Assembly: GCF_026155325.1 (NCBI RefSeq)
Contig: NZ_JAPFPW010000001.1
Span: forward strand, 1 to 64,000
Direction: 5' to 3'
From: Desulfobotulus pelophilus
GTDB lineage: Bacteria; Desulfobacterota; Desulfobacteria; Desulfobacterales; ASO4-4
Length of the DNA stretch: 64,000 nucleotides
The position numbers and the translations under genes were made by a program. Of the stretch, positions 1 to 8,157 are shown in pieces (positions within the stretch are counted from its first letter, which is position 1; each line of letters opens with the position of its first letter). The notes under the pieces are model-generated. The model saw only the letters and a program-made list of their open reading frames with translations. It was not told where the DNA came from and searched no databases.

Positions 1-1738
1 GCCTTCCGTAAAGGATACCCCCGCCCCTCCGGAAGATGCCTTTGATACGGGCAGTGACACCCTGAGTCAGGATGACATAGAAGCTCTTCTTTCCGGCGGT
101 GGCGGCAAGCCTTCCGTAAAGGATACCCCTGCCCCTCCGGAAGATGCCTTTGAGGCGGGTAGTAACACCCTGAGTCAGGATGACATTGAGGCTCTGCTTG
201 CCGGCGGCGGCGACAAACCTTCCGTAAAGGATACCCCCGCCCCTCCGGAAGATGCCTTTGAGGCGGGTAGTAACACCCTGAGTCAGGATGACATTGAGGC
301 TCTGCTTGCCGGTGGTGGAGAGGCATCTTCTCCTGTTTCTCAGGGTGACAACTCTCTTTCCGCAGACGGGGACAACCCGGATTTTGTGGGTCAGAATGAA
401 ATAGATGCCCTTCTATCGGACAGGGGGGAAGGAGCCCCTTCCTCCGTTTCGCCTTCGGAGGATTTTGATGGCGGAGAAGGCGGTCTCGGTGTTTCGCAGG
501 ATGAAATTGATCGTCTGCTGGGAATCACACCAGAGATAGCACCGAAAGGCCGTTCGGATTCGCTGTCAGAAAAAAGTGAGAGCCTGCCTCCCTATGAAAC
601 GGAGACAGGCTCTAATCTCATCAGTCAGGCCTATCTGGACGCCTTGCTGGAAGCAGAAAAAAGGGAGCAGGAAAAAGGGCCTGAGCCTCCTCCTGCCACG
701 GAACCAGTGTCGAAAAAGGAAAAACCGCAGGGCCTTGAGCCGTCGGAAGATGATTTTATTCTTCAGGATGATATCGACAAGCTGCTGGCGGGCGTGGACA
801 AGGAGGCAACGGGAGGCGACAGTCTGGAAAGCGACCCCCTGATTTCCCGTGAAGACATTGAAAATCTGCTGGAAGATGTGGAAACTGGCGGTGATGGTGA
901 TGGGGGAGGAGGTGAAGATGTTCTCGACCTCATTTCCCAGCAGGATCTGGAAAAACTCATGCAGGATGTGGGGGTGGAGGAAAAGGCCCCAGAGCGTGAA
1001 AATGTTGTAGAGCCGGTATTTGAGGAAGGTAAGGAAGTTCTCAGTCAGGAGGATCTGGATGCTCTTTTGCAGGATGTGGAGGGGTCTTCCGATGCCGATA
1101 TTTCTATGGATTTTTCGTTTCCGGGGAAATCCATAGAAGAAAGTGCTCCCTCTTCAGAGCCGGTCAAGCCTGCTCCTGCCGGATCCCTGCCGCCGGAGGA
1201 AGATCGTGTTGTTCTCATGCCTCCGGATGAGAACAACAGAAACAAGGGAAAAGCGGGGAAGAAATGGATCATGGCGTTGGCTGCCGGGCTTGCGGCCCTT
1301 ATAATAGCCGGTGGAGGGGGTGTGTGGCTGTTGAGATCCCCGGAGCTCCCTACCCCCGTTGGACCCATGGCAGAAGCACCGGTTCCCGTTGCTGCGGAGC
1401 AGGGCGAGGTGCGGGATGTCTTGTCTCCCCTTCCTTCCTTTATCTCCCTCGCCGTGCCTGGTTTTCTGGTGCCATCCTCTCCGGGAGTTGCCCATGCCGC
1501 TTATCTGGTGGCGGATCTGTCCGTTGATCTTGCTCCGGAAGCAGCCCGGCGTTTTGAAGCAGAGCCTGCCCGTTTCCGGGATGTGGTGTATCAATCATTG
1601 AAGAGGATTGTGGATGCATCCGCTAAAACAGAAATTACGGAAGAAAATTTGCAGAATGAACTGATGGATGCCCTCAATCAATCTTTTCGGGAGAGGGTGG
1701 TTCTGAGGGTGGTATTTACCCATTTTTCCATAGGCTGA
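1..1738 (+). CDS. FliL-like membrane protein with an array of FliM-type CheY-binding motifs (5' end missing)
   Basis: The frame is open from the first codon at position 2, so the gene starts outside the window. The acidic, low-complexity cytoplasmic part holds at least ten copies of a motif like [LIV]SQ(D/E)(E/D)I(D/E)xLL, starting at nt 62, 170, 278, 386, 491, 620, 758, 842, 932 and 1040. This is the motif at the FliM N-terminus that binds phospho-CheY. A basic stretch and one hydrophobic helix follow (about nt 1265-1336), then an outward domain ending in RVVLRVVFTHFSIG, which resembles the FliL C-terminus. FliL is an inner-membrane protein at the stator/motor interface. I infer a motor-associated protein that could gather CheY or imitate FliM. 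Neighbours downstream are flagellar. The GTG at 386 lies inside the repeat and is not a real start. The FliL assignment is by eye. Confidence 0.7.
   Translation, partial: PSVKDTPAPPEDAFDTGSDTLSQDDIEALLSGGGGKPSVKDTPAPPEDAFEAGSNTLSQDDIEALLAGGGDKPSVKDTPAPPEDAFEAGSNTLSQDDIEALLAGGGEASSPVSQGDNSLSADGDNPDFVGQNEIDALLSDRGEGAPSSVSPSEDFDGGEGGLGVSQDEIDRLLGITPEIAPKGRSDSLSEKSESLPPYETETGSNLISQAYLDALLEAEKREQEKGPEPPPATEPVSKKEKPQGLEPSEDDFILQDDIDKLLAGVDKEATGGDSLESDPLISREDIENLLEDVETGGDGDGGGGEDVLDLISQQDLEKLMQDVGVEEKAPERENVVEPVFEEGKEVLSQEDLDALLQDVEGSSDADISMDFSFPGKSIEESAPSSEPVKPAPAGSLPPEEDRVVLMPPDENNRNKGKAGKKWIMALAAGLAALIIAGGGGVWLLRSPELPTPVGPMAEAPVPVAAEQGEVRDVLSPLPSFISLAVPGFLVPSSPGVAHAAYLVADLSVDLAPEAARRFEAEPARFRDVVYQSLKRIVDASAKTEITEENLQNELMDALNQSFRERVVLRVVFTHFSIG
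2..319 (+). repeat. Three near-identical 108-bp tandem repeats in the coding sequence
   Basis: Units begin at 2, 110 and 218, each opening with CCTTCCGTAAAGGATACC. They encode 36 residues with one SQDDIEALL motif. The second and third units differ by only a few bases. The fourth motif, at 386, keeps the 108-bp register but is strongly diverged. Further copies may lie upstream of the window. Confidence 0.95.
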
Positions 1739-1813
1739 TCCGGCGGACAACCCCGCATGGTTCCGGTAGAAGGAAGCGGCAGCTCCCAGAATCCGGAATT
1801 ACAAGGAGGCAGC

Positions 1814-2122
1814 ATGACAACCATTCCCAATCTTAATATGGTGATTCAGCAGGGCGGGGCTGTGCGTGAGGCCCATAATCTCAAAGCTCAGCCCTATGAC
1901 AGTGCACAGGCGGCTCTGGCTGTTCAGCCGGAGCGGGAAGCCCGCCGTCGGGAAGAGGTGCAGCTTAGTGAAGAAGCTTCGCTGCGAGCCGGCAAAGACG
2001 GGAAGGACAGCAGGCGGGATGAGCAGGAGTCTTCCGGTAAAAAGAACCCGGAAGAACAGAAAAAAAAACAGGACGTGCAGCATTCCGATGGTGTGGGAAG
2101 TCTGTTTACTACCCGCGCGTGA
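1814..2122 (+). CDS. Small hydrophilic protein of unknown function in a flagellar operon
   Basis: The product is 102 residues. The start was chosen because ATG 1814 follows an ideal AAGGAGG at 1803-1809; an open frame extends further upstream without such a site. The N-terminus (MTTIPNLNMVIQQGG) is mildly hydrophobic. The rest is highly charged, rich in Glu, Lys, Arg and Gln, probably disordered or helical. I see no signal peptide or membrane helix and recognise no family. It lies 75 bp after the FliL-like gene and 22 bp before the DUF2802-like gene, so it is very likely co-transcribed with flagellar genes. Confidence 0.7.
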   Translation: MTTIPNLNMVIQQGGAVREAHNLKAQPYDSAQAALAVQPEREARRREEVQLSEEASLRAGKDGKDSRRDEQESSGKKNPEEQKKKQDVQHSDGVGSLFTTRA

Positions 2123-2144
2123 TCTTTTCTGGTGAGGGCTCTTT

Positions 2145-2618
2145 GTGGATACGCTTCTGTACTGGATTGCCATACCCATGGCAGCGAATATTCTGCTGAT
2201 TTTTTTTGTGGTCCTGAGTCTCAGGCGGTTGGCGAAACGGCTGGAGGAGAATGCGGTACATTCGGCTGTCAATCGTGTTCTGGCAACCCTCCGTCCTATG
2301 GTCAAGGAAGCGCAGGAGCTTTCCGTGGCCTTTGATGGTCAGCTGCGGGAAAAACAGAGGTTGATTCATAGCCTGAATGAAAACCTTGATCGTCGGATTA
2401 CGGCCCTGAACCTTCTTGTGAACCGTACGGAAGTAAGGTTGCAATCTCAAGAGAATCATCGTCATATACCGGAATCGGCAGATGTTCAGGAGACGGTTCT
2501 GGAGCTGGCCTCCCAGGGAAGAAGTGTGGAGCATATTGCCCGTGAGCTGGATGTGAGTCCTGGTGAGGTAAGCCTGATTCTTGACCTGAAACGTAAGCTG
2601 GATGCCCTTTCCGGCTAG
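2145..2618 (+). CDS. Membrane-anchored DUF2802/DUF6115-like protein
   Basis: The product is 157 residues from a GTG start (2145) with a weak ribosome-binding site. Residues about 5-25 form one membrane helix. A charged, coiled-coil-prone stretch follows (about 28-100). The C-terminus (about 115-150) has a compact helix-turn-helix-like pattern, ASQGRSVEHIARELDVSPGEV, as in DUF2802/DUF6115 proteins commonly found beside flagellar genes. Their molecular role is not established. The gene is in line with the FliK-like gene 8 bp downstream. The family assignment rests on pattern and context. Confidence 0.65.
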   Translation: MDTLLYWIAIPMAANILLIFFVVLSLRRLAKRLEENAVHSAVNRVLATLRPMVKEAQELSVAFDGQLREKQRLIHSLNENLDRRITALNLLVNRTEVRLQSQENHRHIPESADVQETVLELASQGRSVEHIARELDVSPGEVSLILDLKRKLDALSG

Positions 2619-2626
2619 ATGCAGGA

Positions 2627-3649
2627 ATGCTTGTGTCTTTTTCTGTTTCCCTATCATCCCTTACGGGCTTCCGTGAACAGAGCCGTCTGGAAAAACTGCT
2701 GCAGCCGGGAGCCCGCATCCGTGCAAGGGTCACCGCTGCTTTGGGTGATGGGAGAATCCGTCTGGCGTTTGGCGGGCAGAGTCTTTTGCTGCGGCCGGAA
2801 AAACCCCTTGCGGAAGGAACCCTGCTGGAACTGAGGGTGCACGCCACTCCCAAAGGTCCTGTTCTGGAAATTGTTACGGATGCCTCCCCATCTGAAAGAA
2901 TTGCATCCCCGTCTCAGCCAGCCCCTTCCTTTTCGTCTCAGAGTACGGGATCGTTTGGGCGTATGCTGCAGCTTCTGGCTTTTCTTGGCCAGCGCTCTGG
3001 CTCCGTGACCTCCGGAGGAGAAAGGATGTCCTTTCTTCTGCCTCGCATTCCTATGAACGCAGATCCATTGGAAATCCGGAATCTTTTGCGTGATCTGGTC
3101 AGACTGCTGTTCCATGACCCGGTCCCATCTCAGGGACTGCGCAGTGGCACGGTTGTCAGGGAGATGCCTTTTTTCTTTTCCCTTGAGACCCTGGCAGAAA
3201 AGGAAGGGGGGGTGGAAGGCCGTCAGCTGGTAGAGGAGTTTCGGGAGAGCCTGGCAAAGAATCTTGTGGAACAGAACAGAATCTATATTCCCCTTCCCCT
3301 TGGGCTGGATAGTCTGTTTCTTCTGGGCCGTTTTTATATGGATCTGGGAGATGGGGGAAGGGGTGAGACAGGTTCCCGCATACTTCGGGCTGGTTTGTCC
3401 CTCGATCTGGAAAGTCTTGGGCGCATACGGGCGGATGCGTTATTGCTTGGCAAGGATCTTCAGCTGGGCTTTGGTGCGGAAGCTCAGGATATTCTGGCTC
3501 TTTTTGAAAATGGTATGCCCGATCTGATGCAGAGGTTGCAGTCCCTTGGTTTTCATGTTCTTCCCGTTCGCTATCATGTGCTGGATGAGAGGGGGAAAGA
3601 AGAGGAAGAAGAAAGCAGGGCGCAGGGAGGATGCGGTATCATTGTTTGA
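2627..3649 (+). CDS. FliK-like flagellar hook-length control protein
   Basis: The product is 340 residues. The N-terminal region (about 20-90) has the pattern LxPGxxIxAxVTAxxxDGRIRLxxxGxxL...PLxxGTxLxLxV found at the start of FliK-type proteins. The C-terminal region (about 235-325) matches the FliK C-terminal domain style, with LSLDLESLGRIRADALL followed by a helix ending DLMQRLQSLGFHV. FliK measures hook length and switches export specificity at FlhB. The usual Pro/Gln-rich central linker is short. The last residues are a very acidic tail. Position within a flagellar operon supports the call. It could be a second FliK-type protein rather than the principal one. Confidence 0.6.
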   Translation: MLVSFSVSLSSLTGFREQSRLEKLLQPGARIRARVTAALGDGRIRLAFGGQSLLLRPEKPLAEGTLLELRVHATPKGPVLEIVTDASPSERIASPSQPAPSFSSQSTGSFGRMLQLLAFLGQRSGSVTSGGERMSFLLPRIPMNADPLEIRNLLRDLVRLLFHDPVPSQGLRSGTVVREMPFFFSLETLAEKEGGVEGRQLVEEFRESLAKNLVEQNRIYIPLPLGLDSLFLLGRFYMDLGDGGRGETGSRILRAGLSLDLESLGRIRADALLLGKDLQLGFGAEAQDILALFENGMPDLMQRLQSLGFHVLPVRYHVLDERGKEEEEESRAQGGCGIIV

Positions 3650-3784
3650 AAAAGTAAGCGGATACCAAACTGAAAAGTTCAATAAAAATAGAATAAACCG
3701 ATGGAAGGCTTCAAGGTTCTGAAAGAAGAATATCTAAGAGCTTCCAGCGCCATGAAGCCATCGATGGGATTCAGCATACGGGTG

Positions 3785-4108
3785 TTAACGACATGGGTTG
3801 CCGCACATTTGTAACTGATTTTGGTTGAAAGTGGTGCCATACCTTTGGCCGCTGGGGGTAATTCTTTGTTCTTTTACAACCTGATTGCCCTGGTATGTTC
3901 GGTGGGTCCAGGATCTCACTGTGTAAATTGGTCCTGTGGGTCCGCAGCTTATGGTAAAATCGGGGTCATATCGTTGGGCTCTTTCAAGGGTCCGCTTTGC
4001 TTCCTGTTGCAGGCACTGGTACGAAGCCGGGTTGGCCAGAGCGTTGAGTACAAGGACAGATAAAAATAAAAAAGCATAGAAAAGGGTAAGGGCAATTGTT
4101 TTTTGCAT
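3785..4108 (-). CDS. Small secreted Cys-containing protein, unknown function
   Basis: The product is 107 residues. It begins with a typical signal peptide (MQKTIALTLFYAFLFLSVLV, cleavage probably after NALA). The mature part is about 80 residues with four cysteines: one near its start, one in SCGPTGP, and two in the terminal MCGNPCR. This could allow two disulfides in the periplasm. A good GGAGG lies just upstream of the ATG. It points against its flagellar neighbours and looks like an independent gene. I recognise no family. Confidence 0.65.
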   Translation of the reverse strand: MQKTIALTLFYAFLFLSVLVLNALANPASYQCLQQEAKRTLERAQRYDPDFTISCGPTGPIYTVRSWTHRTYQGNQVVKEQRITPSGQRYGTTFNQNQLQMCGNPCR

Positions 4109-4226
4109 ACAACCTCCTCTCCGGGATTAAAAATATGGTTTCGTCTTGTATTCAGCCTGCATGAATGGGTGGAACCATGCAGAACAAGCTTTTAAAAAAA
4201 TCAATTTTATTCAGATAAATAAATAT

Positions 4227-4242
4227 AGCATCCATATAGCCA
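4227..4242 (-). promoter_or_regulatory. Weak sigma-54-like promoter before the small secreted protein
   Basis: On the minus strand the sequence reads TGGCTATATGGATGCT, which has GG and GC ten bases apart as sigma-54 needs. The bases between fit the consensus only partly. It is about 120 bp before the start codon at 4108. One such match could arise by chance. Confidence 0.25.
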
Positions 4243-4354
4243 TCAAGCAACGGCGTTGTTGTGATGATGGAGAAAGATGGCTGAGTTATATGAGCTGTTT
4301 AGGTCAAAGAGGTTTGTGGAGGGGCTGGGTGTAAAACAAGAAAAGTGAATTGAT

Positions 4355-4645
4355 ATGGATAAAAAATCACAATCCGGAAAGGAGTCCCGTCGCAAGGCTG
4401 TGGCTTTGCGGTATAAAGCTCTGGAGGACGCAGCCCCCAAGGTTCTGGCCAAGGGCAGAGGCAGCCTTGCGGAGAGAATTCTGGCACTGGCGGAAGAGTA
4501 CGGCATCCCCGTAAAGGAGGACAGGGATCTGGTGACTCTCTTGGAAAAGCTGGATGTGGGCAGAGAGATTCCGCCGGATCTGTATCAGGTTGTGGCAGAG
4601 CTCCTTGCCTTTGTTTACCGTACGGGAAACAATCACCGTAAATAA
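4355..4645 (+). CDS. Stand-alone FlhB C-terminal domain homologue (FlhX type)
   Basis: The product is 96 residues, the size of the cytoplasmic export-switch domain of FlhB/YscU without its membrane part. Visible family features are the AVALRYKALEDAAPKVLAKG segment, which corresponds to the part of FlhB after the cleavage site, then AEEYGIPVKED and the C-terminal helix IPPDLYQVVAELLAFVY. Such solo domains are called FlhX or FlhB2 and can partly replace the FlhB C-terminus. FlhB itself is not in the window. The ribosome-binding site is weak. Confidence 0.85.
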   Translation: MDKKSQSGKESRRKAVALRYKALEDAAPKVLAKGRGSLAERILALAEEYGIPVKEDRDLVTLLEKLDVGREIPPDLYQVVAELLAFVYRTGNNHRK

Positions 4646-4861
4646 TCGGGCCGGAAATTCTGGTTTTTTGTGTTGGATTGGCAGGAGACTGAAAGATTGC
4701 TGGCCTGTTTTTCCGTAAAAGAGCCTTGTTGGTGCACCCGGCATTTTTTTCCCTGTACCCGTCAAATTTTCTGAGGCTTTTGCGTCAATGATGTGGCGCA
4801 TAGATGCAGATGGCTTGAGCCATGGTTCCGGAACGCCCTCCCCGTGGGCTTCTTGGGGTTA

Positions 4862-4877
4862 TGGCATTTTTTTTGCT
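4862..4877 (+). promoter_or_regulatory. Sigma-54 promoter for the flgF operon
   Basis: TGGCATTTTTTTTGCT has the -24 GG and -12 GC exactly ten bases apart and fits TGGCAC-N5-TTGCW. Transcription would begin near 4888. That leaves a leader of about 20 bases containing the AAAGGAGG of flgF, so upstream in-frame codons cannot be the start. Confidence 0.75.
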
Positions 4878-4908
4878 TGGTTGGTGGGGAGGAATAAAGG
4901 AGGCAAGC

Positions 4909-5592
4909 ATGATTCTTCAAATGACAAGACCGGTACAGGGCGGGTTGCGCCAGGAGCGGCATTTTGAGAACACATCCAACCACCTCGCGAATGTGGATAC
5001 CCCCGGTTTCAAGAAAGATATCGTATCCTTTGACAGTGCTTTCAAAGCACAGCTGAACACGGACCTGAGCCAGGGGTCGGTTCGGGTAACGGGAAATGAT
5101 CTGGATTTTGCTCTGGAAGATGAGGGCTTTTTTGTCATCGAAACTCCCAGAGGCCTTCGGTATACCCGTAACGGTAACTTTACGGTGAACGCGGAAGGTT
5201 TTCTTGTCACCCAGCAGGGAGAGCCTGTGCTGGCAGGAGGCGTTCCCCTTGGCGTCGGAGACGGCAGGCTGTATGCCGACAGCCAGGGCAACATTTTCGT
5301 GGATGAGGAGCTGGTGGCCGCTCTGGACGTGGTGACCTTTGCCAATCTGGAAGATCTGGAAAAAGAGGGCCGCACTCAGTTCCGTTACAAAGGTGATGCG
5401 GAGGATGCCCTGCTGCCGGCGAATATACGCATGAAACAGGGGGCGCTGGAAATGGCCAATGTGGATGTTGTGGAAGAAATGAGTCACATGATTTCCATAC
5501 ACCGAATGTATGAAATTCAGCAGAAAATGATGATGACCATTGATGAGATGGATACCAAAGCCATTACGGAGCTGGGCCGTTCACCGGCGTGA
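4909..5592 (+). CDS. flgF: Flagellar proximal rod protein FlgF
   Basis: The product is 227 residues. The start at 4909 follows AAAGGAGG and lies just after a sigma-54 promoter. The N-terminal rod motif is present (NTSNHLANVDTPGFKKD, about residues 20-36). The middle section GNDLDFALEDEGFFVI is typical of FlgE/F/G proteins. The C-terminal helix (VVEEMSHMISIHRMYEIQQK) is the conserved D0 helix. FlgF forms part of the proximal rod in the periplasm. It is the first gene of flgF-flgG-flgA-flgH-flgI-flgJ. The length is usual. Confidence 0.93.
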   Translation: MILQMTRPVQGGLRQERHFENTSNHLANVDTPGFKKDIVSFDSAFKAQLNTDLSQGSVRVTGNDLDFALEDEGFFVIETPRGLRYTRNGNFTVNAEGFLVTQQGEPVLAGGVPLGVGDGRLYADSQGNIFVDEELVAALDVVTFANLEDLEKEGRTQFRYKGDAEDALLPANIRMKQGALEMANVDVVEEMSHMISIHRMYEIQQKMMMTIDEMDTKAITELGRSPA

Positions 5593-5640
5593 TGCGGTGC
5601 CAATGATGATTCAGGACAGGTACAGTGAGGGGAGGACTCC

Positions 5641-6423
5641 ATGATACGAGGTCTCTGGACGGCTGCTTCAGGAATGGTGGCCCAGCAGATGCAGACGGAT
5701 GTGGTGGCTAATAATCTGGCCAACACCAATACCACGGGTTTCAAAAAAAGCAGGGCCAATTTTCAGGATGTGATGTACCAGACCATGCTGGTGGCTGGCG
5801 CTATTACTCCCGGTGGAGGACAGATTCCTTCGGGTATTCAGGTAGGGCTTGGGGTTCGTCCTTCCAGTGTGCAGAAGATTTTTACGGAAGGGGATTATAC
5901 CCAGACGGGTAATGATCTGGATTTTGCCATAGAGGGCCGGGGTTTTTTTCAGGTGATGCATAATGGGGAACCCCTTTATACAAGGGCAGGGAATTTCACC
6001 AGGGATTCGGATGGTTTTATCACAACGCCTGCGGGAGACCGTCTGCAGCCGGAAATTGCCATTCCTCCGGAAACAATTCTGATCACCATGCAGTCCAACG
6101 GTATGCTCACCGCCCATGGGCCGGGAGAGGAAATTCTTTTGCAGGAACAGATAACTCTTTTCAATTTCATTAACCCTTCCGGACTTTTTGCCATGGGACA
6201 GAATCTGCTGCGGCCGACGGAAGGATCGGGAGAAGCCATTGAAGGCATACCTGGGGAAGATGGGCTGGGAACCCTTGCCAACAATTATCTGGAAATGTCC
6301 AATGTGAGTGTTGTGGAAGAAATGGTGGCCATGATTGTGGGGCAGCGCGCCTATGAGGCCAACTCCAAAAGTGTGCAGACGGCGGATACCATGCTGGGGC
6401 TGGCTAACGGTCTGAAGCGGTAG
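5641..6423 (+). CDS. flgG: Flagellar distal rod protein FlgG
   Basis: The product is 260 residues, the standard FlgG length. It starts MIRGLWTAASGM and contains ANNLANTNTTGFKKSRANFQDVMYQ, a FlgG hallmark. Next come GNDLDFAIEGRGFFQV and the C-terminal helix VVEEMVAMIVGQRAYEANSK. FlgG builds the distal rod that crosses the P and L rings. A GAGGGGAGGA ribosome-binding site precedes ATG 5641. It lies 48 bp after flgF in the same operon. Confidence 0.96.
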   Translation: MIRGLWTAASGMVAQQMQTDVVANNLANTNTTGFKKSRANFQDVMYQTMLVAGAITPGGGQIPSGIQVGLGVRPSSVQKIFTEGDYTQTGNDLDFAIEGRGFFQVMHNGEPLYTRAGNFTRDSDGFITTPAGDRLQPEIAIPPETILITMQSNGMLTAHGPGEEILLQEQITLFNFINPSGLFAMGQNLLRPTEGSGEAIEGIPGEDGLGTLANNYLEMSNVSVVEEMVAMIVGQRAYEANSKSVQTADTMLGLANGLKR

Positions 6424-6490
6424 CCGCAGGCTTTTGAAGAGAGAAGTGAAAGGCTGGCCTGACACATGCATCAGACTGGGAAGCGAAACC

Positions 6491-7420
6491 ATGGAACGAT
6501 TCAGGTGGCTATATATCATAGGGCTTATTCTGGTGCTGGGAACGGAAGGGGCTGGTGCCCCGGTGAGGGTGGTGCTGCCGGAGTCTGTATCGGTCAGGGG
6601 AGATGAAATTTTTCTGGGACAGGTTGCCCGGATTGATGGGACTTCTGATTTGGATGATTTTTCCCTTGGTCGCAGTCCCGGACCGGGAAGCAGCCTGAAC
6701 CTGCCGGGTAGCCGTATCCGTATCCGCATTCTTCAGCAATTTCCCGATGCAGAATGTGAGATCCCCGGGATTGTAAGGGTGGAACGTCAGGGCCAGCATA
6801 TTTCAGAAGAGCGGGTCCGTGTACTGGTGCATGAGGCCCTGCAGAAAGAAAACAGGGATGTTTCCGTGCGGATCCGGGATTTGCGCCTGGTGGGTCAGAA
6901 TGTTTTCGCTCTGGGCCGATTGACTCTGGGAAGACTGGAAACAACGGGAACGGGAAGCCGGGTCCGGGGACAGTTTCCTGTTTATGTGGATGGAAACAGT
7001 GCGGGTAATCTACGGTTTGTTGCGCAGATTGATCGCATGGGTACCGTTCTGGTGGCTACCAGAAATCTGGAGAAAGATGGCATGATTCGTCCGGAAGATT
7101 TGCGGCAGGAACGAAGGGACATTACGGGTTTGAGGGGGGATGTGCTCAGCCATCCGGATCAGGCTCTGGGAATGGCCCTTCGTCTCAGGGTGGGTGAAGG
7201 GGATGTGCTGCGTTCTGATCGGCTGATCCGCCCCCCTCTTGTGCGGCGGGGAGATCCGGTTCGCATGGTTGTGGAAAGTGATAACCTGAGGGTGCATACC
7301 TCCGGTCAGGCACTGCGGGACGGTGGACTCGGGGACCGCATTCCCGTGGAAAACCTTCGCACGGGTAAGGTGGTGCAGGGAGAAGTGATGGCCGCAGGGC
7401 GGGTGCGTTTGGCCTTTTAA
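6491..7420 (+). CDS. flgA: FlgA, chaperone for P-ring assembly
   Basis: The product is 309 residues. I chose ATG 6491 because a signal peptide starts there (MERFRWLYIIGLILVLG, cleavage near GAGA); the frame is open to a TTG at 6434 without a better site. The C-terminal half is SAF-like: VLVATRNLEKDGMIRPEDL, then GMALRLRVGEGDVLRSDRL, and the closing VESDNLRVHTSGQALRDG and GKVVQGEV typical of FlgA. The protein helps FlgI assemble in the periplasm. It lies between the rod genes and flgH/flgI as expected. Confidence 0.9.
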   Translation: MERFRWLYIIGLILVLGTEGAGAPVRVVLPESVSVRGDEIFLGQVARIDGTSDLDDFSLGRSPGPGSSLNLPGSRIRIRILQQFPDAECEIPGIVRVERQGQHISEERVRVLVHEALQKENRDVSVRIRDLRLVGQNVFALGRLTLGRLETTGTGSRVRGQFPVYVDGNSAGNLRFVAQIDRMGTVLVATRNLEKDGMIRPEDLRQERRDITGLRGDVLSHPDQALGMALRLRVGEGDVLRSDRLIRPPLVRRGDPVRMVVESDNLRVHTSGQALRDGGLGDRIPVENLRTGKVVQGEVMAAGRVRLAF

Positions 7421-7438
7421 GAATGCTGGAGGTGCAGG

Positions 7439-8134
7439 ATGGACAGAAAACGATGGCTGCTGACGGGAGTGGGTCTGGCTATGCTGGCCGGATGTGGTGG
7501 AAGTCCCCCTTCCCAGCAGGCTTCTCTGGCTCCCCATGCAAGGGGTGTGGAGGCACCGGCTGCTTTTTTTGGTGCCGTTCCTCCAGCAGAGGGATCTCTC
7601 TGGAGCGAATCCGGTGATATGCTGTTTACGGATCAGCGGGCCAGACGGGTTGGGGACACGGTGATTGTGGATATCGTGGAAAATGCTTCCTCTCAGGTGG
7701 CGGCCAATACCAAGCTGGAACGGGACAGTACCACAAGGGCTGGAATCCCCAATGCTTTTGGGCTGACCAATAATCTGGGTGGAAATATTGATCCGGCGCG
7801 GCTGTTTCAGGCCAATACCGTTACAGATTTTGACGGCTCAGGAAAAAGTGACCGCTCCGGACGGATTACCGCCTCCATTGGAGCCCGTGTGGTGCAGGTT
7901 TTGCCCAATGGCAATGTGATGGTTTACGGAAGCAGGGAACTCAGGGTGAATCATGAAACCCAGTATATAACGGTTTCAGGAGTGATCCGTCCTAAGGATA
8001 TCGGTTCAGACAACCGGGTGCAGTCTACGGTTCTTGCGGATGCCCGCATAGAATATTCAGGTCGTGGCGTGATTGCAGAGAAGCAGAAGCCCGGGTGGAT
8101 GACAAGGGTTATTGACAGGTACTGGCCTTTCTAG
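7439..8134 (+). CDS. flgH: Flagellar L-ring lipoprotein FlgH
   Basis: The product is 231 residues. It begins with a lipoprotein signal, with lipobox LAGC near residue 19. The family core is present: GDTVIVDIVENASSQVAANT, then IGARVVQVLPNGNVMVYGSRELRVN, and VSGVIRPKDIG. FlgH forms the outer-membrane L ring, so the cell has an outer membrane. It lies 18 bp after flgA with a GGAGG near its start. Length is normal. Confidence 0.95.
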   Translation: MDRKRWLLTGVGLAMLAGCGGSPPSQQASLAPHARGVEAPAAFFGAVPPAEGSLWSESGDMLFTDQRARRVGDTVIVDIVENASSQVAANTKLERDSTTRAGIPNAFGLTNNLGGNIDPARLFQANTVTDFDGSGKSDRSGRITASIGARVVQVLPNGNVMVYGSRELRVNHETQYITVSGVIRPKDIGSDNRVQSTVLADARIEYSGRGVIAEKQKPGWMTRVIDRYWPF

Positions 8135-8157
8135 GCTGGTCCATGCCGGAGGATGCC

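Noticed and set aside
4822-4908. Longer start for flgF at 4822
   Set aside because: The sigma-54 promoter at 4862-4877 lies inside this stretch, and the family start with a good ribosome-binding site is at 4909.
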